The translations under genes and the position numbers were made by a program. A stretch of 64,000 bases of DNA, taken from NCBI RefSeq assembly GCF_023100685.1, contig NZ_CP090064.1, forward strand, positions 4,235,501 through 4,299,500. The letters are read 5' to 3'. A model generated the notes under the pieces. It searched no databases. It was not told the origin of the DNA and saw only the letters and a program-made list of their open reading frames with translations. The stretch comes from Proteus vulgaris. GTDB lineage: Bacteria > Pseudomonadota > Gammaproteobacteria > Enterobacterales > Enterobacteriaceae. This document shows positions 1 through 8,129 of the stretch, in pieces; positions within the stretch are counted from its first letter, which is position 1; each line of letters opens with the position of its first letter.

Positions 1-2
1 CC

Positions 3-356
3 GGTGTTGGTATTGCTTGTGGATCAGGTTTTTATTGGCATGCCATGATTGTGACTGTTCTCTTTTTTATGGCTATTCAACTTAGCCCACAAGTGGTGCT
101 ATTTCAGATGAAAAACCAACGCTTAGGTAAGATTAAAGTGCGCATGTTATTTACTCATGAAAGCGGTGTTCCTCTTTTAATTGAGTATTTAAAAAGCCAT
201 AAAGATGTGATTGAAAACCTGACTATTCGCGATATTAAAAAAGAGCGCGTTGAAGTGAACTTGAAACTGTTAGTTCGGCAAAAAATTACCTTACCCGAAT
301 TTTATTGCTCATTAAAACAGCTTGAACATGTTCATTCTGTTTCTTTGGATCATTAA
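3..356 (+). CDS. MgtC/SapB-family membrane protein, C-terminal part (5' end outside window)
   Basis: The open frame enters from the left edge, so this is the 3' part of a gene. The first residues (GVGIACGSGFYWHAMI) and the following hydrophobic stretch look like the last transmembrane segments of the MgtC/SapB family; about 70 soluble residues follow, with the beta-alpha pattern of the ACT-like C-terminal domain found in MgtC proteins. MgtC proteins modulate the F1Fo ATPase and support growth at low Mg2+. Whether this one is the virulence type or a general SapB-like paralogue cannot be told without the missing N-terminus. A hairpin terminator follows the stop codon. Confidence 0.7.
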   Translation, partial: GVGIACGSGFYWHAMIVTVLFFMAIQLSPQVVLFQMKNQRLGKIKVRMLFTHESGVPLLIEYLKSHKDVIENLTIRDIKKERVEVNLKLLVRQKITLPEFYCSLKQLEHVHSVSLDH

Positions 357-387
357 CTATTAATTACTTATTAAAAAATAATAAATA

Positions 388-423
388 ATACCTCAAAAGT
401 GAGTATTTTGCTTTTGAGGTTTC
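388..423. terminator. Bidirectional terminator between the mgtC-like gene and the restriction gene
   Basis: A perfect 9-bp stem (CCTCAAAAG at 391-399, CTTTTGAGG at 411-419) is flanked by A-rich sequence on the left and T-rich sequence on the right. It lies between two convergent genes, so it can serve both. Confidence 0.65.
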
Positions 424-461
424 AATAGATTTAAAAGTTCAAGTAAGCTAAATTTTAATGA

Positions 462-1784
462 TTACTCATCTATCAAATCATCCCTAAATTTAGGTTTTTG
501 TTTAATGTCATCACAGTTTTCAATTTGTATTTTTAGCCCTAATTTCCATTGCTCAAAAGCATAAGTATCAGCAAGATCAATTTTAAATTTAGTATCACTT
601 ACTTTTGTCACTTTAACTGAATCTACACCTAACTCATTTAACATATCCAATGTTAGCAATTGTCTGGCTTCTAAACCAAAGACATCATGTAATATCCATT
701 TTCCTAAAATAGATTGAGGATTCGTTTGTAATCCTTTTCCATTATCTTGTGTCACAATAGCTGTGATTATTCGATCATCTGGTAATTGCAACTCAAATCC
801 TTTAGCTGCATTTCTTTCTTCTTTATCTAAAGCATTAAAACCAAAAAAATGGGGGAAAATATGATGGATCCATATAGGAATAGGAATATAAGCCTCAAAA
901 TCTGGGCGAGGTTTATTTGAGCCTTTAATTTTTGGTGCTGCATTCCATGCATTAAAACCTGATTTTTCTTCTACTTTCATTGAAGAGTCTGAATAAATAG
1001 GTAGATAAATAGTTTTTTTCGGATCTTCTATTTTTTCTTTTAGAGGAGCTAATTTATTTACCGATGAATTAGTTACATGTATATATGACAATAAATCAAA
1101 GGGATCTTTATATTGAGTAATAGGAATTTTAGTTACAATCGATTCTTTAGAAGCATCGAATTCTTGCAATAGAACACTTTTACTAACATAAAATTTATAT
1201 TTTTTATTTTTATCCTTAAAATTAAAAATACCTTTACTTTCATTGACTGATATTATTTTAATTGAATTTAAATCAATTAAATCATAATTGCATTCAACAA
1301 TATTCATCACATTACTATCTCTTGTAATATTATGATATATCGTATGTGTTGTGTTATAAGTACGTTGGTCAAGCTCAATTCGCTTGTTTCGAAGTAAAGC
1401 CACTTTTTTAACAACATCAAGCGCAGTCCCTTTATCAATTAAAGGCCTAATTTCTGTAGGTGCTACTTTATTAAACTCTGCAACTTTTTGAAAAGTTTTA
1501 TCTCTTGAGTGAATCCATGTTTTTAAACCAACGCCAATTCGATTTTTTCCCATTTTAGCAATAGCATCAAATGCAGAATCTTTACGCGTTAGGTCTTCTA
1601 CATCAAAAATCCGGGAAAAAAGTTGTTCATGATTTCGATAATATAGATAAGGTTTATCTGCACTACCTCCGGCTTCTGTGTCTTTAAAAAGACCCGATAA
1701 CGCACCGAAAATCTCTAAAAACTTGATATATTCATCCCTTTTATCTTGAGGAAATGAAGACCATAAATCTATATTTTTTGCCAT
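462..1784 (-). CDS. Putative type II restriction endonuclease with C-terminal B3-like DNA-recognition domain
   Basis: 440 residues, very AT-rich. Residues about 258-420 (IYLPIYSD, then KSGFNAWNAA, RPDFEAYIPIP and HHIFPHFFGFNALD) resemble the B3-like DNA-binding domain of NgoFVII/NgoAVII-type restriction enzymes, and match the adjacent free-standing protein along its full length. The N-terminal 250 residues show no phospholipase D HxK motif, unlike NgoFVII or BfiI. A PD-(D/E)xK-like core is possible: E53, D73 in SAFDAI and K88 in GVGLKTW, but the middle acidic residue of the motif is not evident. The nearby cytosine-5 methyltransferase supports a restriction role. The family assignment comes from memory of motifs; the cut site is unknown. 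The ATG at 1784 has only a weak ribosome site. Confidence 0.6.
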   Translation of the reverse strand: MAKNIDLWSSFPQDKRDEYIKFLEIFGALSGLFKDTEAGGSADKPYLYYRNHEQLFSRIFDVEDLTRKDSAFDAIAKMGKNRIGVGLKTWIHSRDKTFQKVAEFNKVAPTEIRPLIDKGTALDVVKKVALLRNKRIELDQRTYNTTHTIYHNITRDSNVMNIVECNYDLIDLNSIKIISVNESKGIFNFKDKNKKYKFYVSKSVLLQEFDASKESIVTKIPITQYKDPFDLLSYIHVTNSSVNKLAPLKEKIEDPKKTIYLPIYSDSSMKVEEKSGFNAWNAAPKIKGSNKPRPDFEAYIPIPIWIHHIFPHFFGFNALDKEERNAAKGFELQLPDDRIITAIVTQDNGKGLQTNPQSILGKWILHDVFGLEARQLLTLDMLNELGVDSVKVTKVSDTKFKIDLADTYAFEQWKLGLKIQIENCDDIKQKPKFRDDLIDE

Positions 1785-2014
1785 TTTTATCTAAGACCTT
1801 TTAGAAATTTACCATAAAAAACAAATCAATCTATCATATAAACAATACAATATATTAATACTATCTCACAAAAATAATTAATAAGTATTAAATCATAACA
1901 TTAAAATAAATACGGATATTAATATAAAAACAATTAAATAAAAAACCTTGAATAACACAAGAAGAATACTAATATAAAAATCGAACTTAAAAATAATATA
2001 TTAAGGAAGAAAAG

Positions 2015-2503
2015 ATGAATTTTATTTATTTACCTCTTTATTCTGATTTCTATGATGCGGTAAAAGAAAAATCAGGACTTAATACATGGAATGCCGCTTC
2101 TAAAAATCCTCCAGACAATAATCCTAGACCCGAAAATGAAGTTTATATACCTATTCCTAAATGGGTTCATGAACATTTTCCTTATTTCTTTGGTTTTAAT
2201 GCATTAGATCCTAATCAACAAGATGCATCTATCAATAATTTTTATCTACATTCTCCTATTGGAAGATGGAACGCAATTATCACTCAACAAAATAGTAAAG
2301 CTCTTCAAACAAATCCTCAATCTGACTTAGGTCATTGGCTTTTACGTGATATTCTCAGATTAGACTATGGCACAGTATTAACGATGGACATACTGAATGA
2401 AAGGCTCATTGATTCAGTAAAGATAACTAAAATAGATAATTTTAATTTTAGAATTGAAATCGCACCATTTAATGCATTTAGAAATTGGAAAAATACCTTA
2501 TAG
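2015..2503 (+). CDS. Free-standing B3-like DNA-binding protein, paralogue of the endonuclease C-terminus
   Basis: 162 residues that align from end to end with residues about 258-420 of the neighbouring endonuclease: IYLPLYSD, KSGLNTWNAA, RPENEVYIPIP, HFPYFFGFNALD, LQTNPQSDLG and DSVKITKI are shared or nearly so, roughly half identical by eye. There is no nuclease domain. The gene looks expressed rather than decayed: an AAGGAAG ribosome site lies 5 bases before the ATG, the frame is intact, and a hairpin follows the stop. The 230 bases separating it from the divergent endonuclease are extremely AT-rich and show no remnant of a nuclease frame. It could be a second specificity subunit, a competitor that tempers restriction, a regulator, or an intact-looking fragment of a second restriction enzyme. 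Function unknown. Confidence 0.65.
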   Translation: MNFIYLPLYSDFYDAVKEKSGLNTWNAASKNPPDNNPRPENEVYIPIPKWVHEHFPYFFGFNALDPNQQDASINNFYLHSPIGRWNAIITQQNSKALQTNPQSDLGHWLLRDILRLDYGTVLTMDILNERLIDSVKITKIDNFNFRIEIAPFNAFRNWKNTL

Positions 2504-2515
2504 TAAATAAATTTA

Positions 2516-2538
2516 CCCTAGAAAAACTCTAGGGTTTT
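2516..2538 (+). terminator. Probable terminator after the stand-alone B3 gene
   Basis: A 7-bp stem, CCCTAGA (2516-2522) with TCTAGGG (2528-2534), followed by TTTT. It suggests the small gene is transcribed separately from the methyltransferase. Confidence 0.5.
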
Positions 2539-2696
2539 CATAGTTAGTTTTTAATGTCTTTTCATTTTGTTACTTCTTTTTTAGGCAATTATCTAAATAA
2601 TTCAATACTATTGCTCCAAACCATCAACAGTTGCTGCTTTTTACCAAAGAGTTCGATAGAATACTCTTTCGAGTTTAGCGAGTTGGGATGTTATTT

Positions 2697-3650
2697 ATGA
2701 AGTGTGCGTCATTTTTTGCGGGTGTTGGTGGTATTGATATAGGCTTTGAAAAAGCAGGTTTTGATACAGTTTATGCTAATGAACTGGATAAATTTGCGGT
2801 TACGACCTTAAAAGAAAATTTTGACTTTATCATTGACCATCGAGACATCAGAGATGTAAAAACAAATGAGATCCCTGATTTTGATATCATGTTGGGTGGT
2901 TTTCCATGCCAAGCATTTTCAGTCGCAGGTTACCGCCAAGGATTTGATGATGAGAAAGGCAGAGGTAATTTATTCTTTGAATTAGAACGGATTTTTTCCG
3001 AAAAACAACCTCCTGTTATCTTCCTAGAAAACGTTAAAAATTTAGTTTCCCATGATAAAGGTAACACCTTTAAAGTGATTTTAGATTCACTTCATAAACA
3101 CGGCTATCACGTTTCTCATCAAGTATTAAACGCCTCTGAGTATGGCAATATTCCACAAAACCGAGAGCGTATTTATATTGTGTGTTTCAAAGATGAGCAA
3201 GCCCATAAACGCTTTGTTTTTCCAGAAAAAACACCATTAACTAAACGTATCTCAGATTTATTAGAAGATGAAAGTACAATAGAACCACGTTATTTTTATA
3301 CCGCTAAAACCCCTTTCTTTGACCAACTTGTTGAAGATGTGGTTGATGCCGAAACGCTCTACCAATGGCGTAGAAAATATGTAAGAGCCAATAAAAATAA
3401 CCTTTGCCCTACATTAACAGCCAATATGGGGACAGGTGGCCATAACGTCCCCTTACTTAACGTTCAAAAGAAATCAAACACCATCAGAAAGCTCACACCA
3501 AGAGAGTGCTTTAACTTTCAAGGTTACCCTGCTGACTATAAATTACCCAAAGATATGAGTAATGCTAATTTATATAAACAAGCAGGGAATAGTGTTGTAG
3601 TACCTGTAATTGAACGCATTGCACAACAAATAAAACTAGCGCTTGGATAA
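2697..3650 (+). CDS. DNA (cytosine-5-)-methyltransferase of a restriction-modification system
   Basis: About 317 residues containing the ordered C5-methyltransferase motifs: SAM-binding FAGVGGIDIGF (motif I), the GGFPCQAFSVAG catalytic loop with the nucleophilic cysteine (motif IV), ENVKN (motif VI), QNRERIYIV (motif VIII), a target-recognition region around RRKYVRANKNNLCPTLTANM, and the QAGNSVVVPV end motif (X). It methylates cytosine at a specific DNA site, presumably protecting the host from the adjacent endonuclease. I cannot deduce the target sequence. An in-frame ATG also occurs at 2688, but GGGA at 2685-2688 is spaced correctly for the ATG at 2697 and the family normally begins near MKCASFFAG. 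Less AT-rich than its two neighbours. Confidence 0.9.
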   Translation: MKCASFFAGVGGIDIGFEKAGFDTVYANELDKFAVTTLKENFDFIIDHRDIRDVKTNEIPDFDIMLGGFPCQAFSVAGYRQGFDDEKGRGNLFFELERIFSEKQPPVIFLENVKNLVSHDKGNTFKVILDSLHKHGYHVSHQVLNASEYGNIPQNRERIYIVCFKDEQAHKRFVFPEKTPLTKRISDLLEDESTIEPRYFYTAKTPFFDQLVEDVVDAETLYQWRRKYVRANKNNLCPTLTANMGTGGHNVPLLNVQKKSNTIRKLTPRECFNFQGYPADYKLPKDMSNANLYKQAGNSVVVPVIERIAQQIKLALG

Positions 3651-3713
3651 AAGCTAATAATATTGAAATTTAAATACCATATCTCAATTTTCTAAACCTA
3701 TTATCATGATCAT

Positions 3714-3759
3714 AAGGCAACGCCTGATAAAATCGTTTATTTTATCGGGCATTGCCTTA
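3714..3759. terminator. Strong bidirectional terminator
   Basis: A 21-bp stem interrupted only by two positions that allow G-U pairing, with loop CGTTT, lies between the convergent methyltransferase and acyltransferase genes. A/T runs at its base suit termination in both directions. Confidence 0.75.
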
Positions 3760-3774
3760 ACAGAAATTTAGTTA

Positions 3775-5754
3775 TTACTCTTTATATTTTAACGGATTAC
3801 CAAAACGTTCTAAATACATCATGCCAAAAATTGTTGAAGCATAGTCTGTAATATGTCCCACATCACGATACACTGGCACACCTTCTATATCGGTTAGACA
3901 GATATTTTTATCACACTGCACATCTTTAGGATCGATGATAATTAAAGTTGGATAATCCTTTTTTAACTTAACAAATAACTGATTCATCCATGTGTTTCCC
4001 TCACCTTTATAGTTTTTTGGGTTACAGTTATTACCTGCAAAATCCTTTCTTAATTTTGCATTTTCATAAAAACAGGTCATAAAACCACTTGGCATAGAAT
4101 TAACTGTTTTAATAAAAACAGGCTTAGCTCCTGTGGCAATAATTATATCAAGCGCTTCACGCATCGCTTTCTCAACGCGTTTGCGAGACTCTTCAACGGT
4201 TCTAACATCACCTATCTTATTAATGACATGATTTGACGCGTAATTATTCCAAACTTGCCCAAATATTACATAATCGAAGTGGCTATTCTTGATAAGTTGA
4301 TAATATTTCGCCGTTTGATCGTAACAACGTTGATAAACTGTATTTTTATGATTAGACCAGTCATAAAGATAAATATTAGGAAGCGTAATACACGATGAAG
4401 TTGCTTGTGCATATACATCTATCTTGGCGTCTTTACCCAAAATATCCATAAAGCCCCAATAATGATTTGCATGAGAATCACCAAATAAAAAGGCTTTTTT
4501 CTGACTTCCTACTTCACCAATATGGCACATTTTATCTGGATCAGTGGCTTCAAAATTCATACATTTAGTTCGATTGGGATAATCAAACTGATTCAACTTA
4601 GCTTCTAAATTAACGTAATTTTGACCAAGCCTTGCTCCAATACCTTGGTATCTTTCATTCAATACATTTAGCCCTAAAGCGAATAAAATAGGAACAATTA
4701 ACAAGAAAGTGATGGAATATTTAAAGGTTAAACGCTTTCTTCTAAACGGTTTTTCAATCAGAAAATAAGAGCTAATCGATAGCAATAAGGTTAATGCTAA
4801 CATCGATCCCTTTTGCAGTTCTGTATTAAACACACCAACATAGCGTGCAACAGCAAATAATGGCCAGTGCCATAAATAGAGTGAGTAAGATAATAACCCA
4901 ACGATCACAATTGGCTTTAACGAGAGTATTTTTTCAATAATACTTCCATGTTGTCCGGTATAAATAATTAGTGCCGCACCAAGACAAACATACAGCGTAT
5001 TAAGGTTCGGATAACCTGCAATAATATCGTTTTGGAATGCGATCCAAAGAATAACACCTAGCGCAATTAAGCTAATAACATCATTTATTCTTCGATTAAG
5101 TTTTATCTTTATTGGGAAGTAGGCAACACAAGCTCCCAACATAAATTCGAAGATCCGCGTACTAAAATAATAGTAATTTTTCGGTTGATCTTTTTGGTAA
5201 TAAAACACCAGAACAAATGAAATAGCTGTGACTAACACCACCGGATAAAAATGATTAACCCTTTCTTTTGCATTGATTTTATGTAGAAAATAAAGTGCAA
5301 AAGGTAAAAAAAGATACCATTGCCACTCTATCGCTAAAGACCATGTATGCAATAACGGTAAAAAGAGTGCATCTTGCGCAGCATAGCTGGTTGTCGCTCT
5401 CGCAAAATATTTATTAGAGAGAAAGGCGGAGGCATATTTCTCGCTATTTGTAATATCTAAATAATCACTAGGTAGGTAAAAAAGCCCAGAAATCACTAGA
5501 ACTGAAATTAATACAACAAGATAAAGTGGTTGTAATCGCCATAATCGACGATTATAAAAATCACGAAATGAAAAATTACCTTGTGACAATGAAGTTTTAA
5601 TTATCAGTGAAATCAAAAAACCAGAGATCACAAAGAAAATATCAACACCAATAAACCCTGATGGAATTAAGCGATTATCCAAATGAAAAAGGATAACCAG
5701 AATAACAGCGACCGCTCTTAAACCATCTACATCAGCACGATATTTTACATTCAT
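3775..5754 (-). CDS. OafA/YrhL-type acyltransferase with C-terminal SGNH domain
   Basis: 659 residues. The N-terminus (YRADVDGLRAVAVILVILFH) and about ten hydrophobic helices up to residue 360 are the acyltransferase-3 membrane domain, including the family's FFVISGFLI and the R/K-rich EKPFRRKRL end. The C-terminal 270 residues form an SGNH hydrolase-like domain with the FLFGDSHANHYW block and a late DVGHITDYAS block supplying the probable Asp-His pair. Such two-domain proteins acetylate O-antigen, capsule or other envelope glycans from the periplasmic face. The exact glycan is unknown. It is a single gene next to a restriction island, a place where surface-modifying genes often vary between strains (inference). 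Confidence 0.85.
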   Translation of the reverse strand: MNVKYRADVDGLRAVAVILVILFHLDNRLIPSGFIGVDIFFVISGFLISLIIKTSLSQGNFSFRDFYNRRLWRLQPLYLVVLISVLVISGLFYLPSDYLDITNSEKYASAFLSNKYFARATTSYAAQDALFLPLLHTWSLAIEWQWYLFLPFALYFLHKINAKERVNHFYPVVLVTAISFVLVFYYQKDQPKNYYYFSTRIFEFMLGACVAYFPIKIKLNRRINDVISLIALGVILWIAFQNDIIAGYPNLNTLYVCLGAALIIYTGQHGSIIEKILSLKPIVIVGLLSYSLYLWHWPLFAVARYVGVFNTELQKGSMLALTLLLSISSYFLIEKPFRRKRLTFKYSITFLLIVPILFALGLNVLNERYQGIGARLGQNYVNLEAKLNQFDYPNRTKCMNFEATDPDKMCHIGEVGSQKKAFLFGDSHANHYWGFMDILGKDAKIDVYAQATSSCITLPNIYLYDWSNHKNTVYQRCYDQTAKYYQLIKNSHFDYVIFGQVWNNYASNHVINKIGDVRTVEESRKRVEKAMREALDIIIATGAKPVFIKTVNSMPSGFMTCFYENAKLRKDFAGNNCNPKNYKGEGNTWMNQLFVKLKKDYPTLIIIDPKDVQCDKNICLTDIEGVPVYRDVGHITDYASTIFGMMYLERFGNPLKYKE

Positions 5755-5856
5755 AATCCAAACACATAATCCGAATAAAAAGAATCGCTGGATTATATAC
5801 TAATTAACCATATCACTTTAGTCACAAAAAGATGGATAGCCATTTAATACTTAATA

Positions 5857-6573
5857 TTAATAGCACCGAAATGGCCATAATTGATTAAATTCCATCGTTA
5901 AACCCATCTGTACTTCAGTTGAAAGTGAACCTTTGCTTACCACAAATTTTGGATGTCGAATAATAATTGGGGTATTAATCGCATGATGTATTAATGATGA
6001 TCGGTTTTGCTCTAGCTCATCATAAAGCTGCTTCATTTCTGCTGATGATGTATTTTCACATAATCGCCCAAGCGTGATATGAATAATGTCTTTATGAAGC
6101 ACACTCTCAATTGGGATTTGCTGATAAATTTGCTGCCTAAAAAGTGTTAATTCCTCTGAGATACCCGTTAATATCAAACTGCCATTGGATGTGAGTACAA
6201 CATTATTAAATAAAATTTCGATACTTTTTATTTGATTAAAGATTTTTGCAATCTCATGACACCACGATAATAATACGGGTCGTTGCAGTTTAAACTGCTC
6301 ATTTTGTTGATTAAAAATTGTTAATAATGTGGAGTGAAATTCTTGTTGCTGAGTAAATTCAATAAATGGAAATTTAAGCGCAAGCTGTTCACAATAAGCT
6401 ATTAGTTTCTGACTAAAAGGAATAAAGCTTTCCTCAATTTCAGGCTGAGAAATCATTAATTGCCCAGCATTTAAGCTGACATCAATAATATTTTCATCAT
6501 TAACTTGTCGTTGCCAAATTTCGCCTGTTGCCAGTTTTTTGAGTGTTGCTTGTGTTAAGAAAGAATAACTCAC
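5857..6573 (-). CDS. Uncharacterised protein with two HxTL motifs (2H phosphoesterase-like)
   Basis: 238 residues, not recognised as a named family. Two histidine motifs about 85 residues apart, H80-STL and H165-ITL, each following a hydrophobic strand, match the signature of 2H phosphoesterases (LigT/2',5'-RNA ligase superfamily), which act on cyclic phosphates and nucleotide or RNA ends. The segment IEILFNNVVLTSNGSLILTG resembles the strand-loop-strand that precedes the second motif in that superfamily. Translation starts at GTG (6573), preceded by a G-rich ribosome site (GGGGCGGA). It lies 102 bases downstream of the last gene of the type VI effector cassette on the same strand, so it may or may not be part of that operon. 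No signal peptide. Confidence 0.5.
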   Translation of the reverse strand: MSYSFLTQATLKKLATGEIWQRQVNDENIIDVSLNAGQLMISQPEIEESFIPFSQKLIAYCEQLALKFPFIEFTQQQEFHSTLLTIFNQQNEQFKLQRPVLLSWCHEIAKIFNQIKSIEILFNNVVLTSNGSLILTGISEELTLFRQQIYQQIPIESVLHKDIIHITLGRLCENTSSAEMKQLYDELEQNRSSLIHHAINTPIIIRHPKFVVSKGSLSTEVQMGLTMEFNQLWPFRCY

Positions 6574-6675
6574 TCCGCCCCTCTTAAAGTCTTTAAACTC
6601 TCATTATTTATTATCGCCATTTAGCTATTAAGATAACAACAGTACCTCAGATTATCTGAATAAATAGCGCCACGA

Positions 6676-7818
6676 TTACTTTGAACTGATCCGCTGAAGA
6701 TAGAGTTTACTCCCTAACTGAGAAACTAAAAGCCGATCAGGTAAATCAAGTGATGATAAAGAAATTGCCATGGCATATCGTGCCACACCTGCATTACCTA
6801 ACATCATTTCTGTATCAAAAATTCTCTCTAATGAGAAATCTGTATTCTGCTTAATAAAATTGATGATGACTTCTTCTTTATTCTTTTCATTTAAATCGCA
6901 GCACCATAATGCTTGTGCATTCTTACCCTTAAACTGCAATTCAGATTGTGTCTCTAAAGCTTCTGATAAAGAACCTGTATCACATACAATTGGGCGAAGT
7001 AATTTACTATATCTTGAGATCTCTTTTAATTCTGGAAATGAAGGAGAAGATAATAATAAACAACAAGCCTCTTCACTGGCGTTGTTCACATCAAACTGAA
7101 TGGATAAAACAATATAGAGTTCATCAGTTAGCGCCTCATCATATAAAGTGGATAGCCATTTAGTTAGATGTGTTTGAGGTAATGGTTCAACTTTAGCAAC
7201 ATTAAACGCTAAATTGGCGACTTGTTCTTGAATAACGTGAGCCCAATCTATTTCAATAACATCACTATTTTCTGTATTTACATGCCAAAGAATATTAATA
7301 GGAGTTGAGAGACGATGTTCTTGGTAATATTTGGATATAGGCGTTAATAATGCTTTAGTAATTTCTTCACTTTTTTCCCATAAAGGGCGAGATTTAAGAA
7401 GTTCAGGTAATAATTGATTATTTTTATTTGGTGTTAATTTAGAAAGAATAATATTTTTATTTTGTTCATCAATTTCTGAAACTCTCGATGATGTCAGTAA
7501 AATAATATTTTTCTCAGCCCAAACCGTCCATTGATAAAAACAGTTATTTAACTCTTCACAGATAGATTGATATTTAAATAAAACAATAAAATGAACAAGT
7601 AGTCGAATAAGTACCACAAAGAACATGGGGATAATAGAGAATAGAAGAATAAGTTTAATATTGTCCCAAGATGGATCTAAATAGCCATTTGTAGATAAAG
7701 AAATTCCGATAAAAAAACCACTACATGCGACAATACCACAGATTAATATCCATAATAAAATATTGAGCATTTTAGGCTCTTCGGGATACTCTATTTTGGG
7801 TACATTCCAGCTTATCAT
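6676..7818 (-). CDS. Uncharacterised two-helix membrane protein of the type VI effector cassette
   Basis: 380 residues. Two transmembrane helices lie near the N-terminus (about residues 18-45 and 55-85), followed by a roughly 290-residue soluble region with no motif I recognise. A coiled or helical stretch containing QNKNIILSKLTPNKNNQ follows the helices. The ATG at 7818 abuts the PAAR stop codon and has a GGGAGAAA ribosome site inside the PAAR gene, so the two are almost certainly co-transcribed and perhaps translationally coupled. Membrane proteins in such cassettes can be immunity proteins or effector-loading factors; here the Sel1 lipoprotein already fits as immunity protein, so this one's role is open. 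Confidence 0.55.
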   Translation of the reverse strand: MISWNVPKIEYPEEPKMLNILLWILICGIVACSGFFIGISLSTNGYLDPSWDNIKLILLFSIIPMFFVVLIRLLVHFIVLFKYQSICEELNNCFYQWTVWAEKNIILLTSSRVSEIDEQNKNIILSKLTPNKNNQLLPELLKSRPLWEKSEEITKALLTPISKYYQEHRLSTPINILWHVNTENSDVIEIDWAHVIQEQVANLAFNVAKVEPLPQTHLTKWLSTLYDEALTDELYIVLSIQFDVNNASEEACCLLLSSPSFPELKEISRYSKLLRPIVCDTGSLSEALETQSELQFKGKNAQALWCCDLNEKNKEEVIINFIKQNTDFSLERIFDTEMMLGNAGVARYAMAISLSSLDLPDRLLVSQLGSKLYLQRISSK

Positions 7819-8079
7819 CTATTTTTCTCCCGCAGAGGATAGACTTGAAATTAACCGACAACCACATTCAGTGATAAATCCATCTAATGCAACTTCTCTA
7901 CCAACCATCGTTATTCTTGTTTTACCCGGCAAGATAGCATTTATACCGTGCCCTGTTTTAGGGCAATTAACTTTATCACCGACTAAAGCTACTGCCTTAC
8001 CATACACAACAGAACCTGATGCCGAAATAACTTCACCACCATGTGATGTTTTATCGCCTAATCGTATAAATGCTCGCAT
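7819..8079 (-). CDS. PAAR-domain protein, tip of the type VI secretion spike
   Basis: 86 residues starting MRAFIRLGDKTSHGGEVISA, with the GDK-T-HGG opening, the VAxVGDxVxCP strand (VALVGDKVNCPKTGHG) and the IVGREVALDG-like closing strand typical of single-domain PAAR proteins. Conserved Cys and His residues (C58, H62, C81, C83 approximately) suit the Zn-binding tip. It caps the VgrG trimer and sharpens the spike. The start chosen is ATG at 8079, with GAGGA seven bases upstream; a TTG eight codons earlier lacks such support. There is no C-terminal toxin extension, so it probably carries cargo only through VgrG. Confidence 0.85.
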   Translation of the reverse strand: MRAFIRLGDKTSHGGEVISASGSVVYGKAVALVGDKVNCPKTGHGINAILPGKTRITMVGREVALDGFITECGCRLISSLSSAGEK

Positions 8080-8129
8080 ATGTTTATCCTCAATAATAAT
8101 CAAACACTAATCAAACAACATATTTTCAC

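Noticed and set aside
462-1784. Endonuclease considered as a phospholipase D-type (NgoFVII/BfiI) nuclease
   Set aside because: No HxK motif with a following Asp or Asn exists in the N-terminal half; only the B3-like C-terminus fits that group.
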